In this document: one piece after another, positions 33,528-41,909 of the stretch
How positions within the stretch are numbered: position 1 is the first letter of the stretch
How the letters are laid out: every line of letters starts with the position of its first letter
NCBI GenBank assembly: GCA_025359945.1
Contig: JANYDD010000020.1
Span: 1 to 64,000 of the forward strand
Direction: 5' to 3'
DNA from: Bdellovibrio sp.
GTDB taxonomy: Bacteria; Bdellovibrionota; Bdellovibrionia; Bdellovibrionales; Bdellovibrionaceae
Length of the DNA: 64,000 nt
Position numbers and translations under genes: made by a program
The notes under the pieces: model-generated
What the model saw: the letters and a program-made list of their open reading frames with translations, nothing else
Databases searched by the model: none
What the model was told of the DNA's origin: nothing

Positions 33528-35032
33528 AACTGAATCCGCGCCGAAGACCGGCTTAAAATATTTTTAGTTTCTTTGGTTTTTTGCGCACCAAGTTTTGTTT
33601 TTAAATAGTCTTCCGCATTTTCAATTTCGTCTTCCGTCCACTGGTGCCAGCTTGCAAAGTGTTCGCTTTTGAGCATTTTTTGAACTGGCAACCATGTGTC
33701 TTTAGAGCCCGCGTCCAAGACGACAAAAGAATTAGAATCCAATGTAAACGAACGGAGATCCCAATTAGCATTTCCAATCCAAATAAGGTCGTCGTCGACC
33801 AACGTCAATTTGGCGTGGAAGCACTCGCCGGCGGGACGATCCAAAGTTTTAAACACCAGACCTCCTATCTGTTGTTTCCAGTCTTTCATATTCAAATAGG
33901 TATAGATAGCGACTAGTGGAACATCCGAAGATTCTGTGGAGTTTGTCAGGATCTCGACGTGAACGCCTTTCCGGACAGCGGATCGCAATCCCGAAAGGAC
34001 TTTGTTGGATGGAGCAAAATAAGGTGTGTAAATAGAAATTTTTTTTCTGGCCGAAGAAATCAAATCTAAAGTACTCTTTTCAAAATATTCCGCGCTGTTT
34101 TTGCGCGGACCGGACGAAACAAAAATCAGTGCTTTTGTTTTTTTCCCAGAAGATTGTAGGGTCGTTTTAAATTTAAGGTCAATGTCCGAATACGAAAGCG
34201 AGCCCTCGGGTTGTGTAAAAAAATTATCCGCCCAACCGCGCCCGCCGATCAAGTAAGTCTGCCCCTGCGGATTTTCAGCAATTAATAATTTATCATGAAA
34301 TCGATAAGACAAATCGCCTAGATTTGATTTCAATTTCCACAGACTAAATAACCCAGTTTCGTCGATTACTTTTTTCATAACCAAACCCAAGATCACTTCT
34401 GGAGTTTTTAAAATTGCTAGGTCGTCGGGCAGAGCCCCTTGCAACCTAGTCCCTTCCAATTCTTTAGAAACGGCTAAAGGGTTGGCGTCGATGACTGCGT
34501 CGATCAGCTGAATGGGCGACTCTACACCGTAAGTATTCCTTACAAAATCTTCAAAACTTTTCGACGGGGGATTTTCAACCGTTAAATGGAAATTTTCAAA
34601 AGATTTCAGATCGTCGAAAATGTGCAGTGCTGAAACTGAAAACATAAAATCCAACTGAAGATCAACGGCCACGCCTCGTTTCAAACTTTTCAAAAGATGA
34701 TCATGTATGTTTTTAGTCATCTTGCCTTTACGAACATAAAACTGTCGAATCTTTAATTTTTCTCTGGGCCCCGCCGCATCGATCAATTCAAGTAAAGTTT
34801 TTTCAGACGATTCTCCGGTGGTGATCCATGTTAAATCAGAAGCAGTGATTTCCTGGGCCTGAGGGAAGCTTTGCTGAAAGCGAGAAAACGCATTGCCAGA
34901 ATCGGATTTTGATTTTTTTGTTTCGCAAGAAATGACTAAGGTGACGAGTGAAAGAAAAAAACAAAGTCTGACTAAAATAAAATGTAAAAAATCTCTTTTC
35001 GCGAAAACCGAAGCCAATGGTTGATTGAGCAA
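33524..35032 (-). CDS. Phospholipase D-like lipoprotein
   Basis: A lipoprotein of about 500 residues with an N-terminal hydrophobic segment and lipobox LVISC (about residue 36), so it is membrane-anchored outside the cytoplasm. Two PLD/cardiolipin-synthase HKD regions are present: YRFHDKLLIAENPQG with IGGRGWAD (about 245-270) and FHAKLTLVDDDLIWIGNANWD (second motif, about 415-435). Together they form one active site for phosphodiester transfer or hydrolysis. It is the first gene of the operon with the polyketide synthase, implying extracytoplasmic lipid processing. The start is assigned at the frame end; internal starts nearer the signal are possible. Confidence 0.85.
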   Translation of the reverse strand: MLNQPLASVFAKRDFLHFILVRLCFFLSLVTLVISCETKKSKSDSGNAFSRFQQSFPQAQEITASDLTWITTGESSEKTLLELIDAAGPREKLKIRQFYVRKGKMTKNIHDHLLKSLKRGVAVDLQLDFMFSVSALHIFDDLKSFENFHLTVENPPSKSFEDFVRNTYGVESPIQLIDAVIDANPLAVSKELEGTRLQGALPDDLAILKTPEVILGLVMKKVIDETGLFSLWKLKSNLGDLSYRFHDKLLIAENPQGQTYLIGGRGWADNFFTQPEGSLSYSDIDLKFKTTLQSSGKKTKALIFVSSGPRKNSAEYFEKSTLDLISSARKKISIYTPYFAPSNKVLSGLRSAVRKGVHVEILTNSTESSDVPLVAIYTYLNMKDWKQQIGGLVFKTLDRPAGECFHAKLTLVDDDLIWIGNANWDLRSFTLDSNSFVVLDAGSKDTWLPVQKMLKSEHFASWHQWTEDEIENAEDYLKTKLGAQKTKETKNILSRSSARIQL

Positions 35033-35143
35033 ATTAAATCCTCATAGTTCGTAACTTCTAGGGAACGTTTTTTTTGAGGGGGCCCGTCTTTGCTATGATC
35101 TTGGTTTTCGCAGGTGACTTTCTTCCCACTCACTTCAATAATG

Positions 35144-35172
35144 TAGTTGATCACAATTCTCGAGATCAACTA
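35144..35172. promoter_or_regulatory. 9-bp inverted repeat overlapping monooxygenase start
   Basis: TAGTTGATC (35144-35152) and GATCAACTA (35164-35172) are perfect complements with an 11-bp spacer. The last base of the right arm is the first base of the ATG of the monooxygenase gene. It lies in the 139-bp region between the divergent PLD/PKS operon and that gene. It could be an operator or an RNA hairpin masking the start. No normal ribosome binding site is visible in front of this ATG. Confidence 0.6.
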
Positions 35173-36341
35173 TGAAAAAAAAGATAGCCATCGTTGGCGC
35201 CGGAATATCTGGATTAACTTTAGCCAAAGCCCTTCTACTACAGAATCATGAGGTGACATTGTTCGAGCAACATTTCCAGGTGGTTGGAGCGGGATCTGGG
35301 TTAACCTTATGGCCTAACGCAACGTATGTTCTAGAGAAAATTGGCGCGCTAGAATTTTGTTTGCAAACGGCAAGGCCGCTGAACGAGTTGCACGTGCTAG
35401 ATCATTTGGGCAGGCTGCTGATGTTGATCCCAACCGAAAAGTTTTCTAGCCTTGCGATAGCTATACATCGACGCGATTTGCACAACGCGCTCTCTATGGG
35501 GCTTCCAAGAGAAATGATCAAAACTTCGCAAGCTGTCACTGCTGTTCGCGAAACAGACCGGGGTGTGGAATTAATTTGCGGCTCTAGTCAGTTTGGGCCA
35601 TATGATTTGGTCGTTGGCGCTGATGGCTTGCATTCTATTGTGCGAAGTTTTGTGAACGGAACTTCTGCGAAAAAAAAAGAATTACTAAGATACAAAGGGT
35701 ATTTGATTTGGCGAGGAATCGCCGACGGGGATTTTCTAAAGCCTGGTCAGTTTTTAGAAATATGGGGGGCAGGGCATCGCTTTGGATTTCTTCCCATTGC
35801 GGAAGGTCGCGTCTGTTGGTATGCCACGGCAAATCTTGCCAGTGATTGGCCAGGATTAAAAAACGCGGCAATGCAGCGTGAATTTTTAGGCCAAGTTTTT
35901 TCAGGATGGACCAGTCCAATTTCTGAACTTTTGCGCCGAACGCCAGATGCGGATATTATTTGCAATCGCGCGTTTGACCATCGCCCTGCTAGATTGTGGT
36001 CCCGGGGAAAAGTAGTTTTGATCGGCGACGCTGTTCACCCGATCGCCCCTAATTTAGGGCAGGGCAGTTGCTTAGGCATCGAAGACGCCATGGTTTTATC
36101 CCTAGTTTTAGACTTACCAACTAGCACGGAAAATTCTTTAAGAATTTTTGAGAAGCTTAGGCGCGGGCGCGTGAATTCTATTAGCCGGAGCTCGAATTTT
36201 ATTGGTCTGGTGGGGCAAATCCAAAACCCGATACTATCAAGAATCAGAAACGAAATCGCATCAGTCATTCCGGGTGAATGGTTTACACTTTCCAGCCGCA
36301 GAATTCATGCCTACCAAGCTGATCAGCAGGTGATTAAATAA
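35172..36341 (+). CDS. FAD-dependent monooxygenase
   Basis: A class A flavin hydroxylase of 389 residues in the UbiH/zeaxanthin-epoxidase group. FAD-binding motifs are GAGISGLT (about 9-16), VVGADGLHSIVR (about 148-159, the DG motif) and VVLIGDAVHPIAPNLGQGSC (about 278-297, the GD motif). It is divergent from the PKS operon. By analogy with SrsC it may hydroxylate the polyketide-derived phenol to a hydroquinone that oxidises to a quinone. The C-terminal 50 residues are amphipathic and may touch the membrane. The start has no clear Shine-Dalgarno site but is fixed by the GxGxxG position. Confidence 0.9.
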   Translation: MKKKIAIVGAGISGLTLAKALLLQNHEVTLFEQHFQVVGAGSGLTLWPNATYVLEKIGALEFCLQTARPLNELHVLDHLGRLLMLIPTEKFSSLAIAIHRRDLHNALSMGLPREMIKTSQAVTAVRETDRGVELICGSSQFGPYDLVVGADGLHSIVRSFVNGTSAKKKELLRYKGYLIWRGIADGDFLKPGQFLEIWGAGHRFGFLPIAEGRVCWYATANLASDWPGLKNAAMQREFLGQVFSGWTSPISELLRRTPDADIICNRAFDHRPARLWSRGKVVLIGDAVHPIAPNLGQGSCLGIEDAMVLSLVLDLPTSTENSLRIFEKLRRGRVNSISRSSNFIGLVGQIQNPILSRIRNEIASVIPGEWFTLSSRRIHAYQADQQVIK

Positions 36342-36353
36342 AAAATGGGTGAA

Positions 36354-36815
36354 TTATTTTTCGGCGGAAAGAAAAGTCTTTAATCCATTTTTTGCAATCT
36401 CTGTTGCGTCTGAAAAATTTAAAGAAGGTTTTTGAATACAAGTGGTCAAGGTCACATCAATAAAATTTTTCGCACGCAATTCTTTACTATCGCCGGAGAA
36501 CCATTCAGAAATTTTCTGATCCGAATTTTGTGAAAGCATCTTTTCAAAATAATCTTCCCGAAACTTTTCGCGGATCGTCTCATACCGAATTTTAGCACGG
36601 TCCAAGGCAAGAGTTTCGCGATTTTTCAAACGAACTTTATTCGCCAAAGAGTGAATGGTTTGGGAAAGCTCTAAAACCAGGGCGCATTGACTCTGTATTT
36701 CGTCGCCCATTACGGCCAAGGGCTCGCGCTCAAGAGCTTGCGACAGTTGCCCTGACGCCGTGAAAGCGAAAAGTAACACCGCCGGCATCAAAATGTTTAT
36801 TCCAGATAGGGTCAT
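36354..36815 (-). CDS. Secreted hypothetical protein
   Basis: A 153-residue protein with a signal peptide (INILMPAVLLFAFTASG, probable cleavage before LSQA). The mature chain is mostly helical and charged, with two Cys (QCALV near 44 and TCIQK near 131) likely in a disulfide. I do not recognise the family. It is convergent with the monooxygenase gene, separated by 12 bp. Confidence 0.65.
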   Translation of the reverse strand: MTLSGINILMPAVLLFAFTASGQLSQALEREPLAVMGDEIQSQCALVLELSQTIHSLANKVRLKNRETLALDRAKIRYETIREKFREDYFEKMLSQNSDQKISEWFSGDSKELRAKNFIDVTLTTCIQKPSLNFSDATEIAKNGLKTFLSAEK

Positions 36816-36965
36816 AGTTTTCTCCAGTGAACTACTGTCGATTATCGTTGCAACAAAATATCTCGCGCTTTAACTTTGTCGGGATCGAATTGAAAGGTCT
36901 CTACAATTTCGAACTTGCCGATACTTAAAAGCTTCTATTAAAAGTTTTTTCGCACAAAACATGCA

Positions 36966-36987
36966 GGGGACTTATTCCCCAATTTTT
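36966..36987. terminator. Weak hairpin with T-rich tail
   Basis: GGGGA (36966-36970) and TCCCC (36976-36980) form a 5-bp stem with a 5-nt loop, followed by AATTTTT. It lies in the 252-bp gap 36816-37067, which otherwise holds nothing I recognise apart from a possible promoter for the small gene at 37068. Confidence 0.3.
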
Positions 36988-37067
36988 AGGTCTATCAATC
37001 TTTTGTGATTTACTATCAAAACCTGAGCCATTCCTAGACCGAATATTTTTGCCATAAGGTTCAAGGA

Positions 37068-37253
37068 GTGTCGAAAAAAAATAAATGGTACCCAAGGGGG
37101 CTATTCGACGAACTTTTTGACACGTTTAAAGAAACTATGACCCGATTCGACCGTCGATTCGTTGGGCCAAAGACCTTAAAAAAAAACCAAAGTCCTTTCT
37201 TACTAAAATTCCACCCTGCGACAGGTCCAGATCGCAATTTTCTAAAAATTTAA
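37068..37253 (+). CDS. Possible small basic protein
   Basis: A 61-codon frame starting with GTG, with AAGGT 7 nt and AAGGAG immediately upstream. The product is rich in Lys, Arg and Phe (for example RGLFDELFDTFKETMTRFDRRF) and could form an amphipathic helix. No family is recognised. The good binding site and the isolated position in front of lpd are the only support. Confidence 0.35.
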   Translation: MSKKNKWYPRGLFDELFDTFKETMTRFDRRFVGPKTLKKNQSPFLLKFHPATGPDRNFLKI

Positions 37254-37354
37254 AAGTTTTTGATAGTCAGAAAGTGGGCGCTTAAAAAACTAAAAAATGC
37301 GCCGTCAGATGTCAAAGTTTAAAGCCGTCTGTGAAATCAATATATGTAAATTGA

Positions 37355-37374
37355 CGACGCCATCCTTAGCGTCG
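37355..37374. promoter_or_regulatory. Hairpin in the lpd leader
   Basis: CGACGC (37355-37360) and GCGTCG (37369-37374) form a perfect 6-bp stem with an 8-nt loop. TTGACG (37351-37356) followed at 17 bp by GAAAAT (37374-37379) could be an overlapping promoter. It is about 45 bp before the lpd start codon. Confidence 0.35.
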
Positions 37375-37419
37375 AAAATAAACAGGCCTTCGCAATTTCA
37401 AAAAAAAGGAAAATCTAAA

Positions 37420-38853
37420 ATGGTAAAAGCAGTAAATCAATTTGACGTCGTAGTTATTGGCAGCGGCCCTGGAGGATACGTCGGAGCTATTCGATGCGCA
37501 CAATTGGGACTAAAGACGGCCATTGTCGAAAAAGACAAAACCCTAGGGGGCACTTGCCTTAACGTTGGTTGTATCCCTTCAAAAGCTCTTTTAGAAAGCT
37601 CTGAACTGTACGAGATGTCCTTGCACGATTTTAAAAATCACGGGATCGACCTATCGCAGGTCAAACTTAATTTATTTCAAATGATGGCTCGCAAAGACAA
37701 AATCGTGAAAGAACTGACTCAAGGGATTTCGTTTTTGATGAAGAAAAATAAAATTGAAACCTTTAAGGGGCTGGGCAAAATCGTGCAGGCATCAGCCGCC
37801 GCTCAATCTGCAATTGTTGAAGTCACCAATGATGAAAGTGTGCCGATCCGAATTGAAACTAAAAATATTATTTGTGCCACTGGAAGTATCCCCACTGCGC
37901 TGCCCTTTTTAAAATATGACGAGACAAAAATCGTGTCTTCGACCGGGGCTTTGGCGCTGCAGGAAGTGCCCAAGCAAATGATCGTGGTGGGCGGCGGCGT
38001 GATTGGCTTAGAGCTTGGTTCGGTGTGGCAGCGTTTGGGATCGCAGGTCACCGTAATAGAATACGCCGATAAGCTTTGCCCGACGATGGATCAGCAGTCG
38101 ATTGCCGTTTTGAAAAAAAGCCTAGAGAAAAGCGGCATGATTTTTATTTTGCAAGCCAAGGTGACTAACTCCACTGTTAAGGGCTCGCAAGTTGAAATCG
38201 AATTCGAAGAAATAAAAACCGGCCAAGTCAAAAATCTAAAAGCTGACGTGGTGATGGTCTCGACAGGTCGAAAGCCTTTTTCCCAAGGTTTGGGCTTGGA
38301 TGAAATCGGAGTCCAAAAAGACAAATTGGGCAGAGTGCTGGTCGACGGTCACTTCCAAACAAATATTCCTGGCGTTTACGCGATTGGTGATTTGATACCT
38401 GGGCCAATGCTAGCTCACAAGGCCGAGGAAGAGGGCGTTGCCGTGGCTGAAATTTTGTCGGGTCAGGCCGGACACGTGAACTACCCTACCGTCCCCAGCG
38501 TGATTTACACTCACCCCGAGGTCGCTAGCGTTGGGCTTACCGAGGAAGAAGCCACCGCAAAAGGTTACAAACTGGCTGTGGGAACCTTTCCGTTTATGGC
38601 CAACGGTCGCGCCAAAGCTTTGGGCACTCACGAGGGTATGGTTAAGATTATCGCCGACAAAGCTTCAGACAAAATTTTAGGCGGGCATATTGTTGGCCCT
38701 CGCGCTGGTGATTTGATCCACGAGATTGTTGTGGCGATGGAATTTGGTGGCAGCAGCGAAGACTTGGCGCGAAGCTTTCACGCACATCCAACACTGAACG
38801 AAGTTGTTCGCGAGGCCGCGTTGGCCGTGGATAGGCGCGCGCGGCAAATGTAA
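37420..38853 (+). CDS. lpd: Dihydrolipoyl dehydrogenase (E3)
   Basis: The flavoprotein that reoxidises the lipoyl groups of 2-oxoacid dehydrogenase complexes. It begins FDVVVIGSGPGGYVGAIR, the redox disulfide is in GGTCLNVGCIPSKALL (about 37-52), the NAD site is VVGGGVIGLELGSVW (about 189), and the C-terminal catalytic His-Glu is in HAHPTLNEVVREAAL. ATG 37420 is preferred, with AAGGAAA about 9 nt upstream; the open frame adds 41 unrelated residues. It lies 8 kb from sucAB and so is presumably shared with other complexes. Confidence 0.97.
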   Translation: MVKAVNQFDVVVIGSGPGGYVGAIRCAQLGLKTAIVEKDKTLGGTCLNVGCIPSKALLESSELYEMSLHDFKNHGIDLSQVKLNLFQMMARKDKIVKELTQGISFLMKKNKIETFKGLGKIVQASAAAQSAIVEVTNDESVPIRIETKNIICATGSIPTALPFLKYDETKIVSSTGALALQEVPKQMIVVGGGVIGLELGSVWQRLGSQVTVIEYADKLCPTMDQQSIAVLKKSLEKSGMIFILQAKVTNSTVKGSQVEIEFEEIKTGQVKNLKADVVMVSTGRKPFSQGLGLDEIGVQKDKLGRVLVDGHFQTNIPGVYAIGDLIPGPMLAHKAEEEGVAVAEILSGQAGHVNYPTVPSVIYTHPEVASVGLTEEEATAKGYKLAVGTFPFMANGRAKALGTHEGMVKIIADKASDKILGGHIVGPRAGDLIHEIVVAMEFGGSSEDLARSFHAHPTLNEVVREAALAVDRRARQM

Positions 38854-38939
38854 TCTTGAAAAAATCAACCCGTCAGCGTCACAAGTTCTAGTTGCCACCG
38901 ATTTAAAAATCGTCTATCTCTTGAAAAAAAGGGGATTTT

Positions 38940-39794
38940 ATGAAAAAGTTTTTTGGATCTAGTTTTGTTTTTGCGAACTTATTGGCTTTGGGTTTTGCGC
39001 AGCCGTCCTTTGCGGTGCAACCCTCAAGCAAACCCTCAAGCAAAATTGATGAGTTGAATCAGTTGTTGGCCGATACCTTAAAGCCACTGAATATCGTCGA
39101 TGCCAGCGGACTGAAAGTTTCTGAGGCCTCGCTGGTTTTCACTCAGCTCGAAACCACCGATGCCGGCACCAAAGCTTTAGCTGGGAAGCTGGTTTACGAT
39201 CGGAAGGGTTCGCAAAGAAATTTAAAGTTTTCTTTCGAAGGCAGTTATGTAAATCCCCAAGACGGCACCGACCCGGCGCTTGCTTTATCTGCAGTTTTTA
39301 ATTCCGATTTTGTGATTCAGATGACAAATGCAAAGTCGTTCGAGGATTTGGTAAAAACAGGTGAGAACGACAACCTGGCCGCTATCGCTAAAGAGGGTTT
39401 TGATATGGCTAAAGGTATATTGGGGCCAGTAGAAAGTGACAGCGTGCAAATTACGACAAGCCGAACCACAGACGCAAATAGGGCGATTGCAAGTGCTTCT
39501 TTAGTCATCGAAGCAAAAATCGATTTTGCGGATCCTCGATATGCGGGCCGCGAGGAGGTTTTTATGGCGACTCACACGAAAATTTCTTTTAAAGTTGGAA
39601 AAGACAAAACACAGGTCAGCGTTGAGGCAACTCCAAATATTAAGGCGTCATACTTCAAAAAAGACCAGCAAGGTTTGAAGGAATTTGTAGATGCTCTTTT
39701 AGCGAAAGATCCAAAGACCGTTTCGCAACTGCAATGGATCGTAGAGTTGGTGAACAGCTTTGCGATGGATTACACCGAGAAGGCTAATCCGTAA
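38940..39794 (+). CDS. Secreted hypothetical protein
   Basis: A 284-residue protein with a clear signal peptide (FFGSSFVFANLLALGF, cleavage after SFA) and GGGG before the ATG. The mature part has no cysteine, is rich in beta-type alternation and repeats SSKPSSK (from a short tandem repeat) just after cleavage. It is probably periplasmic or outer-membrane associated. No family is recognised. It is the first of three consecutive plus-strand genes for exported proteins. Confidence 0.75.
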   Translation: MKKFFGSSFVFANLLALGFAQPSFAVQPSSKPSSKIDELNQLLADTLKPLNIVDASGLKVSEASLVFTQLETTDAGTKALAGKLVYDRKGSQRNLKFSFEGSYVNPQDGTDPALALSAVFNSDFVIQMTNAKSFEDLVKTGENDNLAAIAKEGFDMAKGILGPVESDSVQITTSRTTDANRAIASASLVIEAKIDFADPRYAGREEVFMATHTKISFKVGKDKTQVSVEATPNIKASYFKKDQQGLKEFVDALLAKDPKTVSQLQWIVELVNSFAMDYTEKANP

Positions 39795-39909
39795 TTCTGT
39801 TATCAGTCTTGTGCTTTTAGTTCGATTCCAGTACATCAACTCCTTTGGTTGGTGAACAGGCCACAATGGGCCCCAGGGCTTCATTGGGGACGCTGCCGGG
39901 GGAGCAAAA

Positions 39910-41085
39910 ATGAAAAAAATAAGTTTACTATTGGTTCTGGTTTGTTTCTCGCTTCTTTATCAGCTAGCGAACGCTACCATTTCTTGCTTAAATTCAAATT
40001 CTGAAACAACTTCGCAACGGTCATTTAGAATTTCGAAGCCCATTAATGAAGCGGCATCCTTACAGCTTTATAACCTGATGGCGTCTGATATCCGATTTAG
40101 GACGGACAAAGGACTTCCGACAGGTTTCAACCGCAAAATGCGCCAGTACCTAACTGCTCAGGCGGATCCCAACTTGGGATATGAACAAACTGACCTTTTA
40201 AATTATATGATCGACGCCGTCAGAAGGGGCGCCAATCGGCAGTTATTGGATATTTTAGTGAACCGTAGACCCTATACCGAGCATCGGGCGCTTCAGATGA
40301 CACCATTTCTTAGAGCTGTCGGGGCGGGGGACTTGGCTTTAATTCGAAGTCTTGCTGCCATCGGAGCTAACATTCATGCCACTGTTGCAGGATTGGGGGG
40401 TGCTATCGAAATCGCCACTGACGGTAGATATCGCCCGAATAACTACAATCAAGTTGTAGAAGTATTGAACCAACTTGGGGTTCAATACTTGGATCTTAAA
40501 AAACAAGACAAGGTTCGAACCGCTGTTAAGAAAATTTTAGGTGGCGATATAGGTTACTATCGAAAACTGGTTGCCCTTGTGAAAAAAGGTGCTAACCCCA
40601 ACGAAATTTTCATTGGGGAAGATGGGGTGCCCTGGGATCTGCTTTCGGTGCTGGTCGAAAAGGATGCACCCATTGCGATATTTCGTAATGCTGTCACGAT
40701 GCCATATGTTTTTCGAAACAATCGCATGGGACCAAAGCTTCAATCCGCTTTTCAGCGGCTGGTTGAAAAATATATGGAACAGGTTGAACTTGTGATTGAT
40801 CCAAAAGACTTTCGACTGGTCGTAAAAGTTGATGATGAAGTGCCCCAAAATCTGCGAAAACTTCATTACTTGGTTAAAAAGGGAATAGACCCTTGGCTGC
40901 GGTCCTTTGGCGGAGCAAATGCCTGGGACACAATGATCCACGGATGGCCTAAAGACCTGTCGATCGACCCAGTCAATCCTCAAATTTTAATCTATGATTT
41001 TTTAACCGAACAGGCACTAAACCCTAAACATTTTAATGATTATAAATTTCGGATACCTAACTTGCCTGGAATCCGACCTGAATAA
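39910..41085 (+). CDS. Exported ankyrin-like repeat protein
   Basis: A 391-residue protein with a signal peptide (ISLLLVLVCFSLLYQLANA) and GGGGGAG before the ATG. Several degenerate ankyrin-type units can be seen: LLNYMIDAVRRGANRQLLDI, TPFLRAVGAGDLALIRSLAA followed by IGANIHA, LVALVKKGANPNE, and LHYLVKKGIDPW. The GAN/GxDP turns and helical spacing support the call, but the repeats are divergent. It would be a periplasmic protein-protein interaction scaffold; the partner is unknown. Confidence 0.65.
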   Translation: MKKISLLLVLVCFSLLYQLANATISCLNSNSETTSQRSFRISKPINEAASLQLYNLMASDIRFRTDKGLPTGFNRKMRQYLTAQADPNLGYEQTDLLNYMIDAVRRGANRQLLDILVNRRPYTEHRALQMTPFLRAVGAGDLALIRSLAAIGANIHATVAGLGGAIEIATDGRYRPNNYNQVVEVLNQLGVQYLDLKKQDKVRTAVKKILGGDIGYYRKLVALVKKGANPNEIFIGEDGVPWDLLSVLVEKDAPIAIFRNAVTMPYVFRNNRMGPKLQSAFQRLVEKYMEQVELVIDPKDFRLVVKVDDEVPQNLRKLHYLVKKGIDPWLRSFGGANAWDTMIHGWPKDLSIDPVNPQILIYDFLTEQALNPKHFNDYKFRIPNLPGIRPE

Positions 41086-41156
41086 ATTCCTTCTCGCCAA
41101 ATCACTAGCCTGAAGTCCCGTTGAAAACTAGCGCGTAGATACCGATCTTTAATTCC

Positions 41157-41909
41157 ATGAAGTCGATGTTTATTTTTCTTTTTGCGGCAATTCAAATCAG
41201 TTGTGGCCAAGCTACGCACTCAACCAACCAAAGTTCCACTTCAGCAGAGCTTCCCTCAGTCGCTCGACCCGCCGAACCTGCCATGCCGGTGATTGTTGCT
41301 CCCGCGATTCCTGCCGAGACTTCGTCGGATTCCCAATTGCCGACGCAGCTGACGGCGATAAAAGTTTCTTTTAGTCCTACGGCTTTGTCCGGAAATTTGG
41401 GTTTCGCATCACTTACTACATTGCTTCGAAACGGCGACACACTTGAACTTTATCACGGTGGGAAGACTCTTCCCAAAAATTGGCAGCTTAGTTTTTCGGC
41501 GTCTAGCCCTGCTGATAGCGTGGATCAAATTATTCTATTTTCACTTCGAGTCCCAGTTGCAGGGGCTGCGACAATTCCCGGAGTTTGTTCAGGGCTGGTT
41601 TGCCGACTGGATTTCGCGAACTATTTTTTTCAGCCAACGTGTGGCGGAAAATTTTCCTGGGGCACTTATCCGACGCCCGGAGAATACCAACTGATGGCCG
41701 TCTACAAAGACAACACCATCCGAACCGTCAAATTTAAAATGGCCGACCCTTGCAATAACGTTGTCGTGCAATCTAACAATACCTACCGCAAGCCAAGCTC
41801 GGAAAGTGCGGGAATAAAATCCAAAAAAAGAAATTCAAAAAACAAGACCACCATTAAAACCCACCCAGATAAAAAACATTCCCAGAAAAAAAGTCAAATC
41901 GGCTATTAA
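41157..41909 (+). CDS. Lipoprotein with Lys-rich C-terminal tail
   Basis: A 250-residue lipoprotein: short signal (MFIFLFAAIQ), lipobox QISC (Cys16), then about 50 residues of Ser/Pro/Ala linker, and a beta-rich domain with two Cys pairs (CSGLVC and the TCGGK/DPCNN Cys). The last 35 residues are a basic, low-complexity tail (KSKKRNSKNKTTIKTHPDKK). A tail like this on the periplasmic side could bind peptidoglycan, LPS or nucleic acid. No family is recognised. It overlaps the convergent J-domain gene by 4 bp. Confidence 0.7.
   Translation: MKSMFIFLFAAIQISCGQATHSTNQSSTSAELPSVARPAEPAMPVIVAPAIPAETSSDSQLPTQLTAIKVSFSPTALSGNLGFASLTTLLRNGDTLELYHGGKTLPKNWQLSFSASSPADSVDQIILFSLRVPVAGAATIPGVCSGLVCRLDFANYFFQPTCGGKFSWGTYPTPGEYQLMAVYKDNTIRTVKFKMADPCNNVVVQSNNTYRKPSSESAGIKSKKRNSKNKTTIKTHPDKKHSQKKSQIGY

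Noticed and set aside
40537-40983. 148-codon minus-strand frame
   Set aside because: It is antisense to the ankyrin-like gene and lacks a domain or binding site.
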